Origin: Pollenia angustigena
Lineage: Eukaryota > Arthropoda > Insecta > Diptera > Polleniidae
NCBI GenBank assembly: GCA_930367215.1
Contig: OV884057.1
Coordinates: 107,781,284 to 107,845,283 of the forward strand
Direction: 5' to 3'
DNA: 64,000 nucleotides
Part shown: positions 1-10,378 of the stretch, piece by piece
How positions within the stretch are numbered: the first letter of the stretch is position 1
How the letters are laid out: each line of letters opens with the position of its first letter
Program-made: the position numbers and the translations under genes
Notes under the pieces: model-generated
The model's database searches: none
What the model was told of the DNA's origin: nothing
What the model saw: the letters and a program-made list of their open reading frames with translations, nothing else

Positions 1-508
1 CCTCGTGGAATAACTTCAGACACTACTTCCTGGCATTTTTCTTACCGTCAGGCTACCTCCATAAATTAGAAGACACGATACGGATTTGATGAGACAAGCC
101 GGATATAGTGAGGAACAAAAACTAGAGAGGCTATACGGCAATACCACGACTGGATACAGGCTGTATATAAAACGGCAAGATTTCCATACCCTGCAGGAAT
201 TATGTAGACTGGCAGAAGACTACGAAGAAGTACAGGCAGAACAGGCACGAAATCACCCTAAACCGGTAGTGCCACAGAGGAGAGATCCAGGAGGAAATCA
301 CCAGCAAAGCACTTCAAGAAACACCACGGAAAACGCAAATAGGGCAAGGCAAGGCAACCCCAGTATTGTATGCCGACGATGTGGTCAAGAAGGGCATGTC
401 TACAGGAATTGCCAAAAATTATTCTGTTGGGACTGTGGGCAACCAAACGTGAAAACCATAGAATGCTGCAGAAGACAGGCGGGAAACTATCAGGGGCCTC
501 ATCAGTAA
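1..508 (+). pseudogene. gypsy-group Gag relic with CCHC zinc knuckle
   Basis: C-terminal half of a retrotransposon Gag, cut by the window edge. Bases 1-90 encode a capsid-like stretch (WNNFRHYFLAFFLPSGYL) in one frame that ends in stops. The chain resumes from 89 in another frame as MRQAGYSEEQKLERLYG, typical of the end of insect gypsy capsid. A basic linker follows, then a zinc knuckle CRRCGQEGHVYRNC near 370-410 and a second, incomplete C-x2-C. Gag binds genomic RNA and builds the particle. The frame change near 90 suggests a short deletion. It is followed at once by the protease region of the same element. Family certain, clade not. Confidence 0.85.
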
Positions 509-969
509 GGGTAGATGAGGCCGGTGGCGATAAACCCTATCAGTACGACCCGGAACTCAGCACCTTTTATATTCACGAAGGACACATGTTTTTAAAAATC
601 AACGTAAATGGGCAGGAAGCAAAAGCGATGATCGACACTGGGGCATCTAGAAGTTTTATTAGTTGGCAATGCGCAGAGAGGCTCACCAAGGGAAATTAAC
701 GATTTCAGAGCGAGGTGATTGTTTCATTAGCCGATGCATCACAAACTAGAGTACAGGAGGGCGTGAAGGTGACAGTAACTTGTGGAAATAAAAGATTTGA
801 TATTGCCAAAAATACTGGATAATATCATTTTAGGAATGGATTTCATGACGGCGATGGGCACAACACTAAAATGCGGAACGGAGGAAATCCAACTGGGCGG
901 AGATCAAATGGTGACAAACGTCGAGAGGGTACGACTTACGGGAATATCGAAGGACGAAGGTAATGGGTA
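509..969 (+). pseudogene. retropepsin (aspartic protease) relic
   Basis: Pol N-terminal protease of the same element. The active-site triad sits in AMIDTGASRSFIS near 628-665, followed by a stop at about 698 and a shift of frame. The second half, with the conserved ILGMDFM motif near 828, is in a different frame (782-969). Retropepsins cleave Gag-Pol in the particle as a dimer. The break shows this copy cannot make a full protease. No reverse transcriptase follows: the next recognisable sequence is the very end of RNase H, so about 1.5-2 kb of pol is missing by family comparison. Confidence 0.8.
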
Positions 970-1367
970 GTGGACACTTTATCCCGAGAGCCATTAGACA
1001 CCCTTTGTACCTCCACTATAGAATCCGGAAACGAAATATGTGCCTGGTTGGGGCGGAAAATCAAAGAAGTTTAGGAAAACCCAGAGAAGTTCTCCGATTT
1101 TATCGTGGAAAACGGTAATTTGTATCGGAATATTCCTAGTCAGAACGATGTCTAAGGTTGCACACCTTGGAAGCTATGTGTGCCAAAGCACCTCCGGCAG
1201 CGAGTTCTACAGGAATATCACGATCAACCAGGGGCAATACACATGGGAATACGGAAGACCATCGCCCGAGTTTGCAACCGCTTCTATTGGCCAGATCTAT
1301 TCAGGCAAGTGACGAAATACGTAAGGCGTAAAGTCAACCAGCAAAGGGACGAAAAGAAAGAAATAGC
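970..1367 (+). pseudogene. RNase H end plus integrase zinc head, internally deleted
   Basis: In one frame with two stops the region reads VVDTLSRE, the usual end of gypsy RNase H (normally DALSR), then an integrase HHCC head: QEYHDQPGAIHMGIRKTIAR with the two histidines, and a tryptophan-aspartate turn (FYWPDLFRQVTKYVRR). The two cysteines of HHCC and the whole catalytic DDE core are absent. The sequence passes directly into the 3' ORF. Two large deletions (RT/RNase H and integrase core) therefore flank this piece. Shared short repeats at the joints were not seen. Confidence 0.75.
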
Positions 1368-1820
1368 TCCGATACCGACTTCACACCGGACGACGAAGAG
1401 GAACTCATTCCTACCAACTGGTCGCAACCAGTCTTCCAAGTACGCACAGAGGACCTGATGTCGGAGCTAGAACAGGCAATGGAAGAATCGTACGGAGATA
1501 AAATTCTATTCATCAACACCGACACAACGTGGAGCGATTTAGGAGAAATTCCATCAACCCCGACTGAATCCCCAACAGCAGTCACCATTGAAACATTCAG
1601 TGTAGGACACGTGTCTCAAGGTCTGAAGTTTGGAAGCCACATAGGCAATCACACCGGCGACCCATTACCGACGGAGCTATGGACATATGTCATAAATCTT
1701 ATACAAGATCCAAATCGTAAGAGAAGGTTAAATTTTCTAAAACTTGTCGGTGGGAAAACCTATAGAATAAGAATTTCCAAATTTGGTTCCGCTAGCGTAA
1801 GGTATTGGGCTAATAAATGA
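1368..1820 (+). pseudogene. 3' accessory ORF of the gypsy-group element, function unknown
   Basis: A 150-codon open stretch in the position after integrase, beginning in an acidic segment (SDTDFTPDDEEELIP) and ending with TAA at 1818-1820, shortly before the polypurine tract. The middle is acidic and Thr/Ser-rich; the C-terminal 50 residues are basic (NRKRRLNFLKLVGGKTYRIR). I see no signal peptide, furin site or membrane segment, so it does not look like an Env. It may be the tail of the integrase polyprotein or a separate 3' ORF; the 5' joint is a deletion so the true start is lost. I do not recognise the family. Confidence 0.5.
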
Positions 1821-1872
1821 AAAAAACAACTGAGAAAAAAATATATATGGTGTTGCTTAATATTTTTTTTCC

Positions 1873-1888
1873 GGAAGAAAGGGAGGAG
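1873..1888 (+). promoter_or_regulatory. polypurine tract
   Basis: GGAAGAAAGGGAGGAG lies directly against the TG of the 3' LTR, the place where plus-strand DNA synthesis is primed in LTR retrotransposons. The same tract, reverse complemented, borders the LTR at 38135-38150, confirming the two elements belong to one family. Confidence 0.9.
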
Positions 1889-2881
1889 TGTGACGACAAG
1901 TTTTGCGGGACAAAACTCGGTCACACCCTGTCAGGCTCCTTAGATTTTTTTTAATCAAATATACCATGCTTTTTGTACCACACTGTACATAACGGGCAGG
2001 AATGTGAGTTATAAAATAACAACCAACAACACTACACACAAAAGCGACAAAACAAATAAACAAGCTACACTAACAAAACACGCAATCGCGACAAACAAGT
2101 AAACAAGTAACACTAACAACACACACAACAAACAAGTAACAATAACAAAGCAAGCAGTTTTAAACGTAAACAACAAGCAACAAAATATACATAGGACAAG
2201 TAAAGAGACATAACTACAACAACTACTGGTACTGATTGTTGTTAATGTAAAATATTAGTCCGAATTAAGTATAAAAAGGGCAACATAAACGATGAACAAT
2301 GACTTGTTATCCAGCCGAGCTCAAGAACACATCAGGTAAGCGAAGTAGCAATTCTAGTCAAACAAACCCAGTAGACAATTTCACCGAGTGGTTTTCTAAC
2401 ACAGAGTGAAATTCTAGTAACACAACCCAGTAGACAATTTCACCGCGTGGTTTTCTAACACAGAGTGAAATTCTAGTAAAACAACCCAGTAGACAATTTC
2501 ACCGCGTGGTTTTCTAACACAGAGTGAAATCCTAGTAAAACAACCCAGTAGAAAACCCCAGAAGATTCTTCCCCAAAATCCCCCGTAACAAGCGGCACAA
2601 CGAAGTTTCCATACACTGGGATTGATACCTGCTTAAGCAGCCAAGTTACTACAGCAACAAGACGAGAAAGGACATAACACGGAAGGAGTGCTAAGGCAGG
2701 ATAAGCGGAAACACAACACAACCAATTATAAATTATTGTTCTCATGACTTGTATATTATAATAAGAATTGTAATAAAACTTATGAAATTTGTTGCTAAAG
2801 CAAACAAAATCAACACGTGTCATATTTTCTTGTAACGAACCTGGACGAAGGCTGAGTATACCCCAAAATAAAGTCGTTACA
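1889..2881 (+). repeat. 3' LTR of the gypsy-group element (family L1)
   Basis: Starts TGTGACGACAAG and ends AAAGTCGTTACA, i.e. TG...CA, 993 bp. Start, end and internal order match both LTRs of the minus-strand element at 35922-40955. The interior carries a TATA-like stretch (ATAAAAAGGGC near 2270) followed by an array of 59-bp minisatellite units. No second LTR or matching duplication lies downstream at 2882, so only the 3' half of this insertion is in view. Confidence 0.9.
2350..2552 (+). repeat. 59-bp minisatellite inside LTR, 3-4 units
   Basis: Three full and one partial copy of a 59-bp unit running from ATTCTAGT through CCCAGTAGACAATTTCACCG and GTGGTTTTCTAACAC. The same unit in reverse is repeated about 22 and 15 times in the LTRs at 35922-38134 and 38472-40955. 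Each unit can fold on itself through AATTTCAC and GTGAAATT. Confidence 0.9.
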
Positions 2882-3261
2882 ATGTTTACACGGATTGTAT
2901 AAGTAAAATCAAAAATAATAACAAAAAAGCAGATGGTTGCAATTTTACAATTTTTACAAAAACAACATGAACATTTTCTGAGTTGATTTTAGTTGTTCTT
3001 GTAATTGTATAAAAATACTACCACCTTCAATATACTCCGCTAAAATGCACCTCTGGTGTGATGAAAATACATAAGTTTCTAAAATGGTTTAGAAAAAAAT
3101 CATTTACCGACCGCTTGTCAGATTTTGTGTTCGTATTTTCTCTTACTCAATGCATTTTGGTTTTACATGATAGGATCAGTCCAAACACGCGTGTAAAGAG
3201 TAGTCCACGAGGGACCAGGACTAGTCCAAAAGTAACCCAAACGTATGGAAAATACATGGTC
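2882..3261. other. AT-rich sequence with no gene
   Basis: Nothing recognisable. The open frame starting at 3058 has no motif and lies partly in the dispersed repeat that follows. Confidence 0.6.
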
Positions 3262-3530
3262 TATTTAACTTTACGATGTCCTAGGGGAGGACCATATAAG
3301 CCACCTTCGGACCACAAAGGAGTAGTTTTAAAACTATTCCATTGTATACTCAAGAGGATTAGTTTTGAAGTCGTTTAAAAACGAAAGCATGTCGTTAAAA
3401 AACGAAGAAATGTCGTCTCATTACAAACACTTTTTAACAATGACATGGTCCGTGCTTGCATTACATCGGACCAGTCCATGGAGTAGTCCATTTTATCAAA
3501 ATGGATCAGGTGGTCCAATTTTATTTGCAG
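3262..3530 (+). repeat. dispersed repeat R1, copy 1
   Basis: Matches 18520-19556 in the opposite orientation: the CCTAGG-containing segment, the TTTTAAAACTA segment, CTCAAGAGGATTAGTTTTG, and GGACCAGTCCATGGAGTAGT are shared in order. Copy 2 is interrupted by a 795-bp insertion at 18628. No coding motif. The ends were not defined. Confidence 0.8.
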
Positions 3531-3902
3531 GGTTGTACTTTGAAATAAAGACATTTGAAAATAAAATGAAATTTTGTTTCTTTAATATTAGCAGGAGGTG
3601 TAAAATTGTTTCCTATTTGTTCACAATCTATGAAAATATTGCTCATGATCTATGCACAGTTAATCATAGTCTTTTCCTAGTTGTTCACAATCTATGAAAA
3701 TGATGTTCATAACCTATGCACAGTTGTTCATAAGACATGCTCATAGTGCTGAACTTAAGTTATGAACAAGTGTGCATAGATTATGAACAACTGTTCTTGG
3801 TCGTTTTTCGTGAACAATTTGTGCATAAGTTGTGCCCATACCGCATAACTTCTGCACACAATTCTCTCCGTGTAAATTCTTCCCTAACAACTTTTGGCTG
3901 TA
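3531..3902. other. short diverged local repeats, no gene
   Basis: From 3610 to 3840 the words GTTCACAATCTATGAAAAT, CTATGCACAGTT and TTATGAACAA recur on both strands, giving an imperfect inverted/tandem patch. No coding sequence; the pogo-like element begins at its right edge. Confidence 0.5.
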
Positions 3903-4297
3903 CAGTATCTCCCGCTTAAATGCGCTCCGCTTAATTATGTTCCCCGCTATAATGAGCCAAATTTGCTGCCACAAAAAGCCTTCTGTACAAAAATCCCCTT
4001 TTAAATGATTCCCGCTTAATTGAGTTCCCCGCATTATTGATTAAATTTTTTTAGATTTAAAATTGCAAACTCAAATGATTTTACTCGCTTAATTGCGTTT
4101 AAAAAAAAGTTTAAAAAGTTGGTTGCTAAGAAATAAAAATCAAAAAGTCAAATGAAAATTCCAAAAATTTTGTTCTGTAAAATTCCGGGGAAATACAAAA
4201 AAAATAGTAAATAAAATTCTCAAGAAAAACAATATGTAAACGAAACAAAAGAATGTTAGTTGGAAATAGTTTTAGGTATGTATATGCAGACGACACA

Positions 4298-5667
4298 ATG
4301 AACGCAAAAGAATATAAAACATTAAATTTAAAGGAAAAACTACAATTAATAAAAGAATATAAAGAAAAAAATTAAAGTGAATTGTGTGAAAAGTATGGTG
4401 TTTCAAAAGCAACAATTAACCGAATTCTCAAAAATAAGGAAAAGATATTGAAAACATCGAAAAGATGCAAATTTACCGTAAAAAGACAAAGAACTGGAGC
4501 TTTCGAAGAAGTAGAGAGTGTACTTTCTAAGTGGTTTAACCAAATGAGACACAGTGGTACTATTATTTCCTCGCAAATGATTATGGAAAAGGCAAAACAG
4601 TTTGCTGTTAAAATGAATTCCGAATTTAATCCCAGTGCAGGATGGCTTTATCGTTGGCAAAGACGGGAAGGAATTAAACTGCGAAGAAGCTGCAAATGAT
4701 TATACAAATGATGTCCTTCCAAGCCTTATTTCGTCGTATAAGGCAGCTGTCATTTTTTATGCTGACGAAAGTGGTTTATTTATTCGAGCTCTTCCTAAAA
4801 CAACTTTAAATAAAGAAGGGTGTCAAATAAAAGGATTTAAAACATCAAAAGATCGTTTGACTTTGCTCTTTATTTGCAATGCAACTGGAGATTATAAAAA
4901 TGAAACCCACGCTGTTTCAAAAATGAAGTTTTGCCTTAAAATATTATTCACAAAATAATGCTTGGATGAATAGTGATATTTGGGAAACAATTTTAGTGGC
5001 CCTCAACCATGAAATGTTAAACCAAAGTCGTCATATAATTTTTTTCGTGGATAATGCTTCATGCCACAAAGTTGATTTGATTTTAAGCAACATAAAGATG
5101 GAGTTCCTTCCTACAAATACAACTTCACTGATACAGCCTCTTGATCAGGGAATTATTCATGGTTTTAAATCATATTATAGGCTAAATATAGTACGCAAAC
5201 AGATTGCACACATTCAGAGTGGAAAACCTATGCGTGATTTTTCAAAATCAATCAGCTTATTAAAGGCTATGTATATGATAAAACATTATTGGTGTCTGGT
5301 AAAGCCTTAGACTATAAGCAATTGCTTTAAAAAGGTATGTTTTTAAATATTATGCGCATGTAATAAATTTTTTACTTTGGTAATTTTTGTATTTTAGTTT
5401 AATAGATTTTATTTTAGTACAATAGAAGAAACAATGATCAATTTACAGGTGGATTTTGACGAATTCGTAAGCTGCGACGAAAATGAGCACTGTCATGGTC
5501 AACTGACAGATCAGGAGATCATAGAAGAACACTTGACTCAAATACCATCAGATTCCTCGAATGAAGAAGACTTATTGGAATCCCCAACTTGTTCTGAAGT
5601 GCTAAATTCCATTTCAGTTCTTCGTAGATTTTTTGTAAACGATAGCAAATACAGCAATGAGCTATAA
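4298..5667 (+). pseudogene. pogo/Tigger-type transposase, two exons, broken
   Basis: Reads as a CENP-B-like helix-turn-helix (KLQLIKEYKEKN then SELCEKYGVSKATINRIL), a second HTH_Tnp_Tc5-type domain to about 4690, and a DDE_1 catalytic domain. Catalytic candidates: D in FYADESGLF (near 4760), D in FFVDNASCH (near 5050) and D in SLIQPLDQGI (near 5140). The tail has the usual LTDQEIIEEH and LRRFF motifs. ATG at 4298 is in frame; a stop at 4373-4375, frame breaks near 4690 and 4950, and a TAG near 5308 disable it. A spliceable intron GTATGT...TTTTAG at about 5335-5397 joins the last exon. It acts in the nucleus by cut-and-paste; this copy is dead. Confidence 0.88.
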
Positions 5668-5887
5668 AATATGGAAAAAAATGCAGTAAATACTATTGAA
5701 AAACATGCACTGCAATCAAAAATAACTGACTTTTTTAATCAAAGCTAACTTTTTTAATACTCTTCCTACTTTTTTAATCATTCTTTTAAAATGAATACTT
5801 ACTTTTTAAGCACATAATACAAGAATTTTATTAATTTTATTTATTTTTGTATAACATGAATTATTATTCATGCAATAAAATTACTTA

Positions 5888-7030
5888 AGCCCTTATGACA
5901 CTACATTTTTTATTCATTAATTGAAAGAAAGAAACAGTAAATGCTAGAAAGAGCAAACTATAAAAAATGTAAACAAAGTTTCTTATTTTTTTTCTCTTGT
6001 TGTGGTTTTGTTTCAGGGATGGCGTTGAGAATTTTTAAAATTGTACCAACAACCTTTAAAAATTTTACATTTTTACCCTTATCGTACTTAAAGATTTTTT
6101 TAGTTGAAATTAATTTTATTTATGCTCTTAAAAAACACCACAAAATGGTACATATTATAAATCTTAGTTTTAAAAAGTATCAACAAAAAAGTACAATTAA
6201 AACAACTTAACCATCCCTGTTCTGTTAATTTCATTAAATGTTGCCAACTTTTTGTTTATGAGAATCATAAAAACCAAAAGCGGTAAATCACTGAATTTGC
6301 CCATAAACCGCTGATTCAGCAACACTTTTTATATTTGCAACTTGAAATGTCAATTTTAATACCATGTTCACACGGACAGCAATATTCGTGTTTCGCTCTC
6401 TTATTCCTGTTTCGCGCCCCAAACATGATTGAAACGACTTGTTTCCCCATACAAAATTTTGTGAGCGAAACAGGTCGTTTCATTTTGAAACAGGCTGCGA
6501 AACAGGAAAAATGTACTATCATCTCCAATTTTGATAACATTTATCGTTAGTTTATCTGAACTAGCTCTCAAAAAAAATCAAAATAAAGAAAAAAACAAAA
6601 TAAAAATTGATGTTTAATAAAATAAAGTGATTATTATAACATAATAATATCAATAAAAGTGTTAAATAATATATGTTTAAGTTTTATTTACTTTTTTTAT
6701 CTATTTAAAAAAAAATCACACTAACAACACAAAAAAAATGTCAAAATGAAACAGGAATGAATCGTATGAACAGCATGTTTGACAAACTAATTTCAAAGAG
6801 CGAAACGAGTGGTTTATAACGTCGTATGAACATAGCATAAGTTGAACAATTTTACATTTTTTGGACATAACTTCATTTTTTATCGATAACTTTAGTAAAA
6901 TGTTTGACAGTTTGCCATTTATTTTAATACGGCTGAACTCTTCGCACTTGGTAAATTGTTCTATTACTTTATATTTGCACTGTTCACCAAAACTTGAACA
7001 ATGCATTAAAAATGTAGTGTCATAAGGGCT
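5888..7030. mobile_element. PIF/Harbinger-type non-autonomous element nested in pogo
   Basis: Inverted ends AGCCCTTATGACACTACA at 5888 and the complement ending at 7030. The flanks carry TTA at 5885-5887 and 7031-7033, a 3-bp duplication typical of PIF/Harbinger. No transposase. Another inverted-repeat unit (6362-6835) is nested within it. Confidence 0.75.
6362..6835. repeat. nested inverted-repeat element
   Basis: Ends pair as CCATGTTCACACGGAC against CTATGTTCATACGAC, with TTTCGCTC just inside each end. The centre holds repeated GAAACAGG words. No clear target duplication. Confidence 0.5.
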
Positions 7031-7094
7031 TTAATAACATTAATAAAAATTTTATATCTGATTTTTAAAAAATATTTTCTAATTGTGTCAGTTG

Positions 7095-7185
7095 TGCAAT
7101 TATACGAGGTTTTTATAATTGCGTCAATGGCTTAATTATCCGAGGTTTTTATAATTGCGTCAATGGCTTAATTATCCGAGGTTCG
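7095..7185 (+). repeat. 44-bp tandem duplication at pogo right end
   Basis: TTTTTATAATTGCGTCAATG through TTAATTATCCGAGG occurs twice in a row, with a third diverged copy before it. It lies inside the right arm of the pogo-like element and repeats the TTAATT/CCGAGG subterminal words. Confidence 0.7.
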
Positions 7186-7258
7186 GGTAAATGATTTGCC
7201 CGTTCAATTGAGTCAAAAACTGTAATTTTTTAGTGGCTCAATTAAGCGGGAGATACTG

Positions 7259-8486
7259 TATGTTGATATATTTTAAAGATGAGGAAATCTGGCTTTTCCC
7301 CGACAAATCCGTGCTTTCGTCAAAAATTATCGAATAGAATTTTGATTTATATAACACATTTGTACATAAATATTGCATATACTAAGGCATATTAATAATT
7401 CAACCACACCGCACGCATTATCAAGTTAAACGTTTAGTCTTTGGATATAGATGGCACCTGCTTGGATTGAATGTAGAATAAAAAGTATTTGAATACGGTA
7501 AACTAGATGTTTCATTGGAAATATCTAATAAATAACTATAATGATTAAGATTTGGATACTTATTGAAAATTTCGTTAGAGACTCAATAAAAAACAAAAAA
7601 TAAGTAAGAAAGTATAGCCGGTCAAGCCCGACCATATGATACCCTACACCACAGTATTAAAAAACACATCATGCTTATATGTCCATATAATTATGGTTTT
7701 ATCTATGTTATTAAAATCGGATTGAAAGTTTGTCAGAGGCAGAAATTGCCCCCTACCTCCCCTTGTGGTCCTATTTTTGAATAGGACCATGGATCATCTA
7801 TGTTTTAAATATCATTAAAATCGGTTTGAGAGGCAGAAATTGCCCCTATCTCCCCTCGTGGTCCTATTTTTAAAAAAATGCATCCCTTTTGTGTCCATAA
7901 AGATATGGTTCTATCTATGTTTTAAATTTCATTAAAATCGGTTTGAAAGTTTGTATATATGTACATATGTATTCTCAGAAACCTCTTCATGAATTTTATT
8001 TAAATTAGTTTTGAAGAATGAAATTTTTATGACAATGCTTAAATATATTTATTTTCTTTTCAAAAATTTTTTTATTTTGAAGCAAATTGAATTTTTTTTA
8101 ATACAAAAATTTTTTGGAAAACGTTTTTAAGAAAACGTTTTATTTTAAAAACTTTATTTTATTTATTTTTTTCGACGGCTTTTTTTTCAATACTATTTTA
8201 GAAATTTGTTATTTTCTGTAAAATGTAGAATTTTTTAAACTTGCACATTAAATATTTTTGTAAATAAAATAAATATTTTTTTAGAAACAAAATAATAAAA
8301 CATTTTCCGGTCCTTGGGTGTTCAGTAATCTTCATTTTAACCCATTTTTCACCGACCGGTATCTAAAATTACCAGCACACTTACTCTTTTTTATCTTCAA
8401 CATCGATCAACAGGAATGTGGCTAAAAATGGGTTTAATAAGTGTTTGCTACCAACACCTTTTTGTTTCGCGTACTTTTTATATGTA
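7259..8486. other. AT-rich interval with dispersed repeat R2 (7602-7985)
   Basis: Bases 7602-7985 match 41205-41640 in reverse: AAGCCCGACCATATGATACC, CACAGTATT and repeated GGTCCTATTTTT with ATTAAAATCGG(T)TT. The unit contains internal repeats about 100 bp apart (AGGCAGAAATTGCCCC twice). This resembles widespread fly repeats but I cannot name it. The rest is AT-rich with no coding signal. Confidence 0.6.
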
Positions 8487-8627
8487 AGTCTGGGATCACA
8501 CTATGAAAGTTTTCTTTCAAAAATTCTGAGTTTATGGGTGGGAGGGGAAAAGGAACAGCATGTTCTCTTCCCCTCTCACCAACTAACTCAGACTTTCTGA
8601 AAGAAAACTTTCATAGTTTGAACCCAG
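8487..8627. mobile_element. small MITE, 141 bp
   Basis: Ends AGTCTGGG...ACACTATGAAAG and CTTTCATAGT...CCCAGACT form a long imperfect inverted repeat; the loop is a short GC-rich stretch. No convincing target duplication; superfamily unassigned. Confidence 0.65.
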
Positions 8628-9038
8628 ACTATTATTTGTTTCTTTTCATTTCAGTCTTAACAGAATTTACCGAAACAATTAGAAGTGTTAACAATTTAAA
8701 AAGTTAAAACAGGACTCTAATGGCATAATTGAATATCTTATCGAAATTAGATATTCTGTGTTATGGGTTGCTTTCGACTTTTCCAATATCTACGATAAGT
8801 GAAAAATATGACTCCCAGTCAAGTTTTATCAAACTAAAGCAAAGAATCGATTGAATCCTAAACATTTAAACCAAATTAATTTTCTGAAAATTATTTTATA
8901 AAATCTTAAACTATTGAAAAAACTAAAAAAATGATCTCACATTTTATATTTTAATTAATACATAATATCGTCACCTAAAAGTCGAAATAACCTATCTGCA
9001 GTTTTCAAAAGTTTACAGGAGAGGAAAAAAACGTTATA

Positions 9039-10309
9039 AAATTGGCCGATGTTGATTTTGAATAAAACACAAACTATTTAGGAAATTATTGTAATTTTAT
9101 TTTATTATGATATATTGGTATTACTCAATTATGTATGGAACAAAATATCGGCTAAATGGGCGCCGCGACCACGGCGGCACACCTCCATCCGTTGGTCCAA
9201 ATTTTCGATGACCCTGAGGCATAATGGAGGTTCTATGCCGTTAATGTGCCGAATTATCTCATCCTTTAGCTCTTGAATTGTTGCTGGCTTATCGACGTAC
9301 ACCTTTTCTTCCAAATAACCCCAAAGAAAATAGTCCAACGGTGTCAAATCACATGATCTTGGCGGCCAATTGACATCGCCATTACGTGAGATAACACGGC
9401 CATTGAATTTGTTGCGCAAAAGAGCCATTGTTTCGTTAGCTGTGTGGCAAGTGGCACCGTCCTGCTGAAACCACATATCGTCCACATCCATATCTTCCAA
9501 TTCGGGCCATAAAAAGTTCGTTATCATCTCACGATAGCGAACACCATTCACAGTAACTGCCTGACCGGCCTCATTTTGGAAAAAATACGGCCCGATGATG
9601 CCGCCAGCCCATAAACCGCACCAAACAGTCACTCTTTGTGGGTGCATTGGTTTTTCGACAATCACTCTTGGATTCTCATTCGCCCAAATGCGGCAATTCT
9701 GTTTATTGACGAATCCACTGAGGTGAAAATGTGCCTCATCACTGAAGATGATTTTCTTCGAAAATTGATCATCCACTGTTGCCATTTCTTGCCACCATTC
9801 AGCCCATTCACGACGTTTGGAATGGTCAAGAGGCGTTAGTTCTTGAGCCAATTGCACCTTGTAAGCGTGTAAATGCAAGTCTTTATGCATAATGTTCATC
9901 AACGACGAGCGTGAGAGGTGCAATTGTTGGGCACGACGACGAGTTGAGGTGGACGGCTCTTCAGCCACACTATCGCGAACAGCATTAATATTTTCTGCAG
10001 CACGAGCTGTACGAGCATGCACTGGTGTTCTCACATCTTCTACAGACCCGGTTTGCTCGAATTTTTCCACGATTTTTGCGATTGTACGCACATTTGGACG
10101 ATCAATTTGACCAAAAAAATTACGAAGTGCACGATATGCATTTTGATTTGAACGCCCATTTTCATAATAAGTCTGGATAACTTTAACACGTTGTTGGATT
10201 GTGTATCTCTCCATGGTTCAAATTGAGTAAGTCTGAAATAGAGAAATGTCAAATAAAATTCGGAAAAAAACTTGGCGTTTAGGTGTGGTTCACATTCAAC
10301 ATCGGCCCT
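9039..10309 (-). mobile_element. mariner element, about 1.27 kb, rosa-like (DD41D)
   Basis: Inverted ends share GGCCGATGTTGA at 9043 and, complemented, at 10295-10306, with TA near both outer edges. Size and layout (single intron-free gene between short ends) are those of mariner. The outermost few bases differ between the two ends, so the exact tips are uncertain. Its coding frame is open. Confidence 0.8.
9129..10214 (-). CDS. mariner transposase, DD41D (rosa-type), apparently intact
   Basis: 361 codons from ATG at 10214 to a stop at 9129 without interruption. Residues 1-115 give two helix-turn-helix regions (MERYTIQQRVKVIQTYYENG, then the STRRRAQQLHLSRSSLMNIM recognition helix). The catalytic domain has D157 in IIFSDEAHF, D250 in WFQQDGATCH and D292 in DLTPLDYFLWG; 41 residues separate the last two, counting the acidic residue homologous to that of Mos1. 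The WPPRSCDLTPLDYF context fits the rosa group. Length is normal for mariner transposases (about 340-360). It would cut and reinsert at TA in the nucleus. No promoter was identified beyond the terminal region. The frame may be active, but this cannot be judged from sequence alone. Confidence 0.92.
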   Translation of the reverse strand: MERYTIQQRVKVIQTYYENGRSNQNAYRALRNFFGQIDRPNVRTIAKIVEKFEQTGSVEDVRTPVHARTARAAENINAVRDSVAEEPSTSTRRRAQQLHLSRSSLMNIMHKDLHLHAYKVQLAQELTPLDHSKRREWAEWWQEMATVDDQFSKKIIFSDEAHFHLSGFVNKQNCRIWANENPRVIVEKPMHPQRVTVWCGLWAGGIIGPYFFQNEAGQAVTVNGVRYREMITNFLWPELEDMDVDDMWFQQDGATCHTANETMALLRNKFNGRVISRNGDVNWPPRSCDLTPLDYFLWGYLEEKVYVDKPATIQELKDEIIRHINGIEPPLCLRVIENLDQRMEVCRRGRGAHLADILFHT

Positions 10310-10378
10310 TACAATTTAACCACCCTTTATTAACGATATTGAAACGAAAATTACACATTTTGATTAAAATGAAACCAG

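Larger units (their letters stand above)
3903..7258 (+). mobile_element. pogo-like DNA transposon (Tc1/mariner superfamily)
   Basis: Terminal inverted repeats CAGTATCTCCCGCTTAA at 3903 and its complement ending at 7258, flanked by TA on both sides (3901-3902, 7259-7260), the expected target duplication. Motifs of the type CCGCTTAATTG recur inside both ends, a common layout for transposase binding sites. It contains a broken pogo-type transposase and a nested Harbinger-type element at 5888-7030. Without the nested element it would be about 2.2 kb, normal for pogo/Tigger. Confidence 0.9.

Noticed and set aside
4298..5667. A domesticated CENP-B-like host gene
   Set aside because: Stops, frame breaks and flanking pogo ends with TA show a dead transposon.
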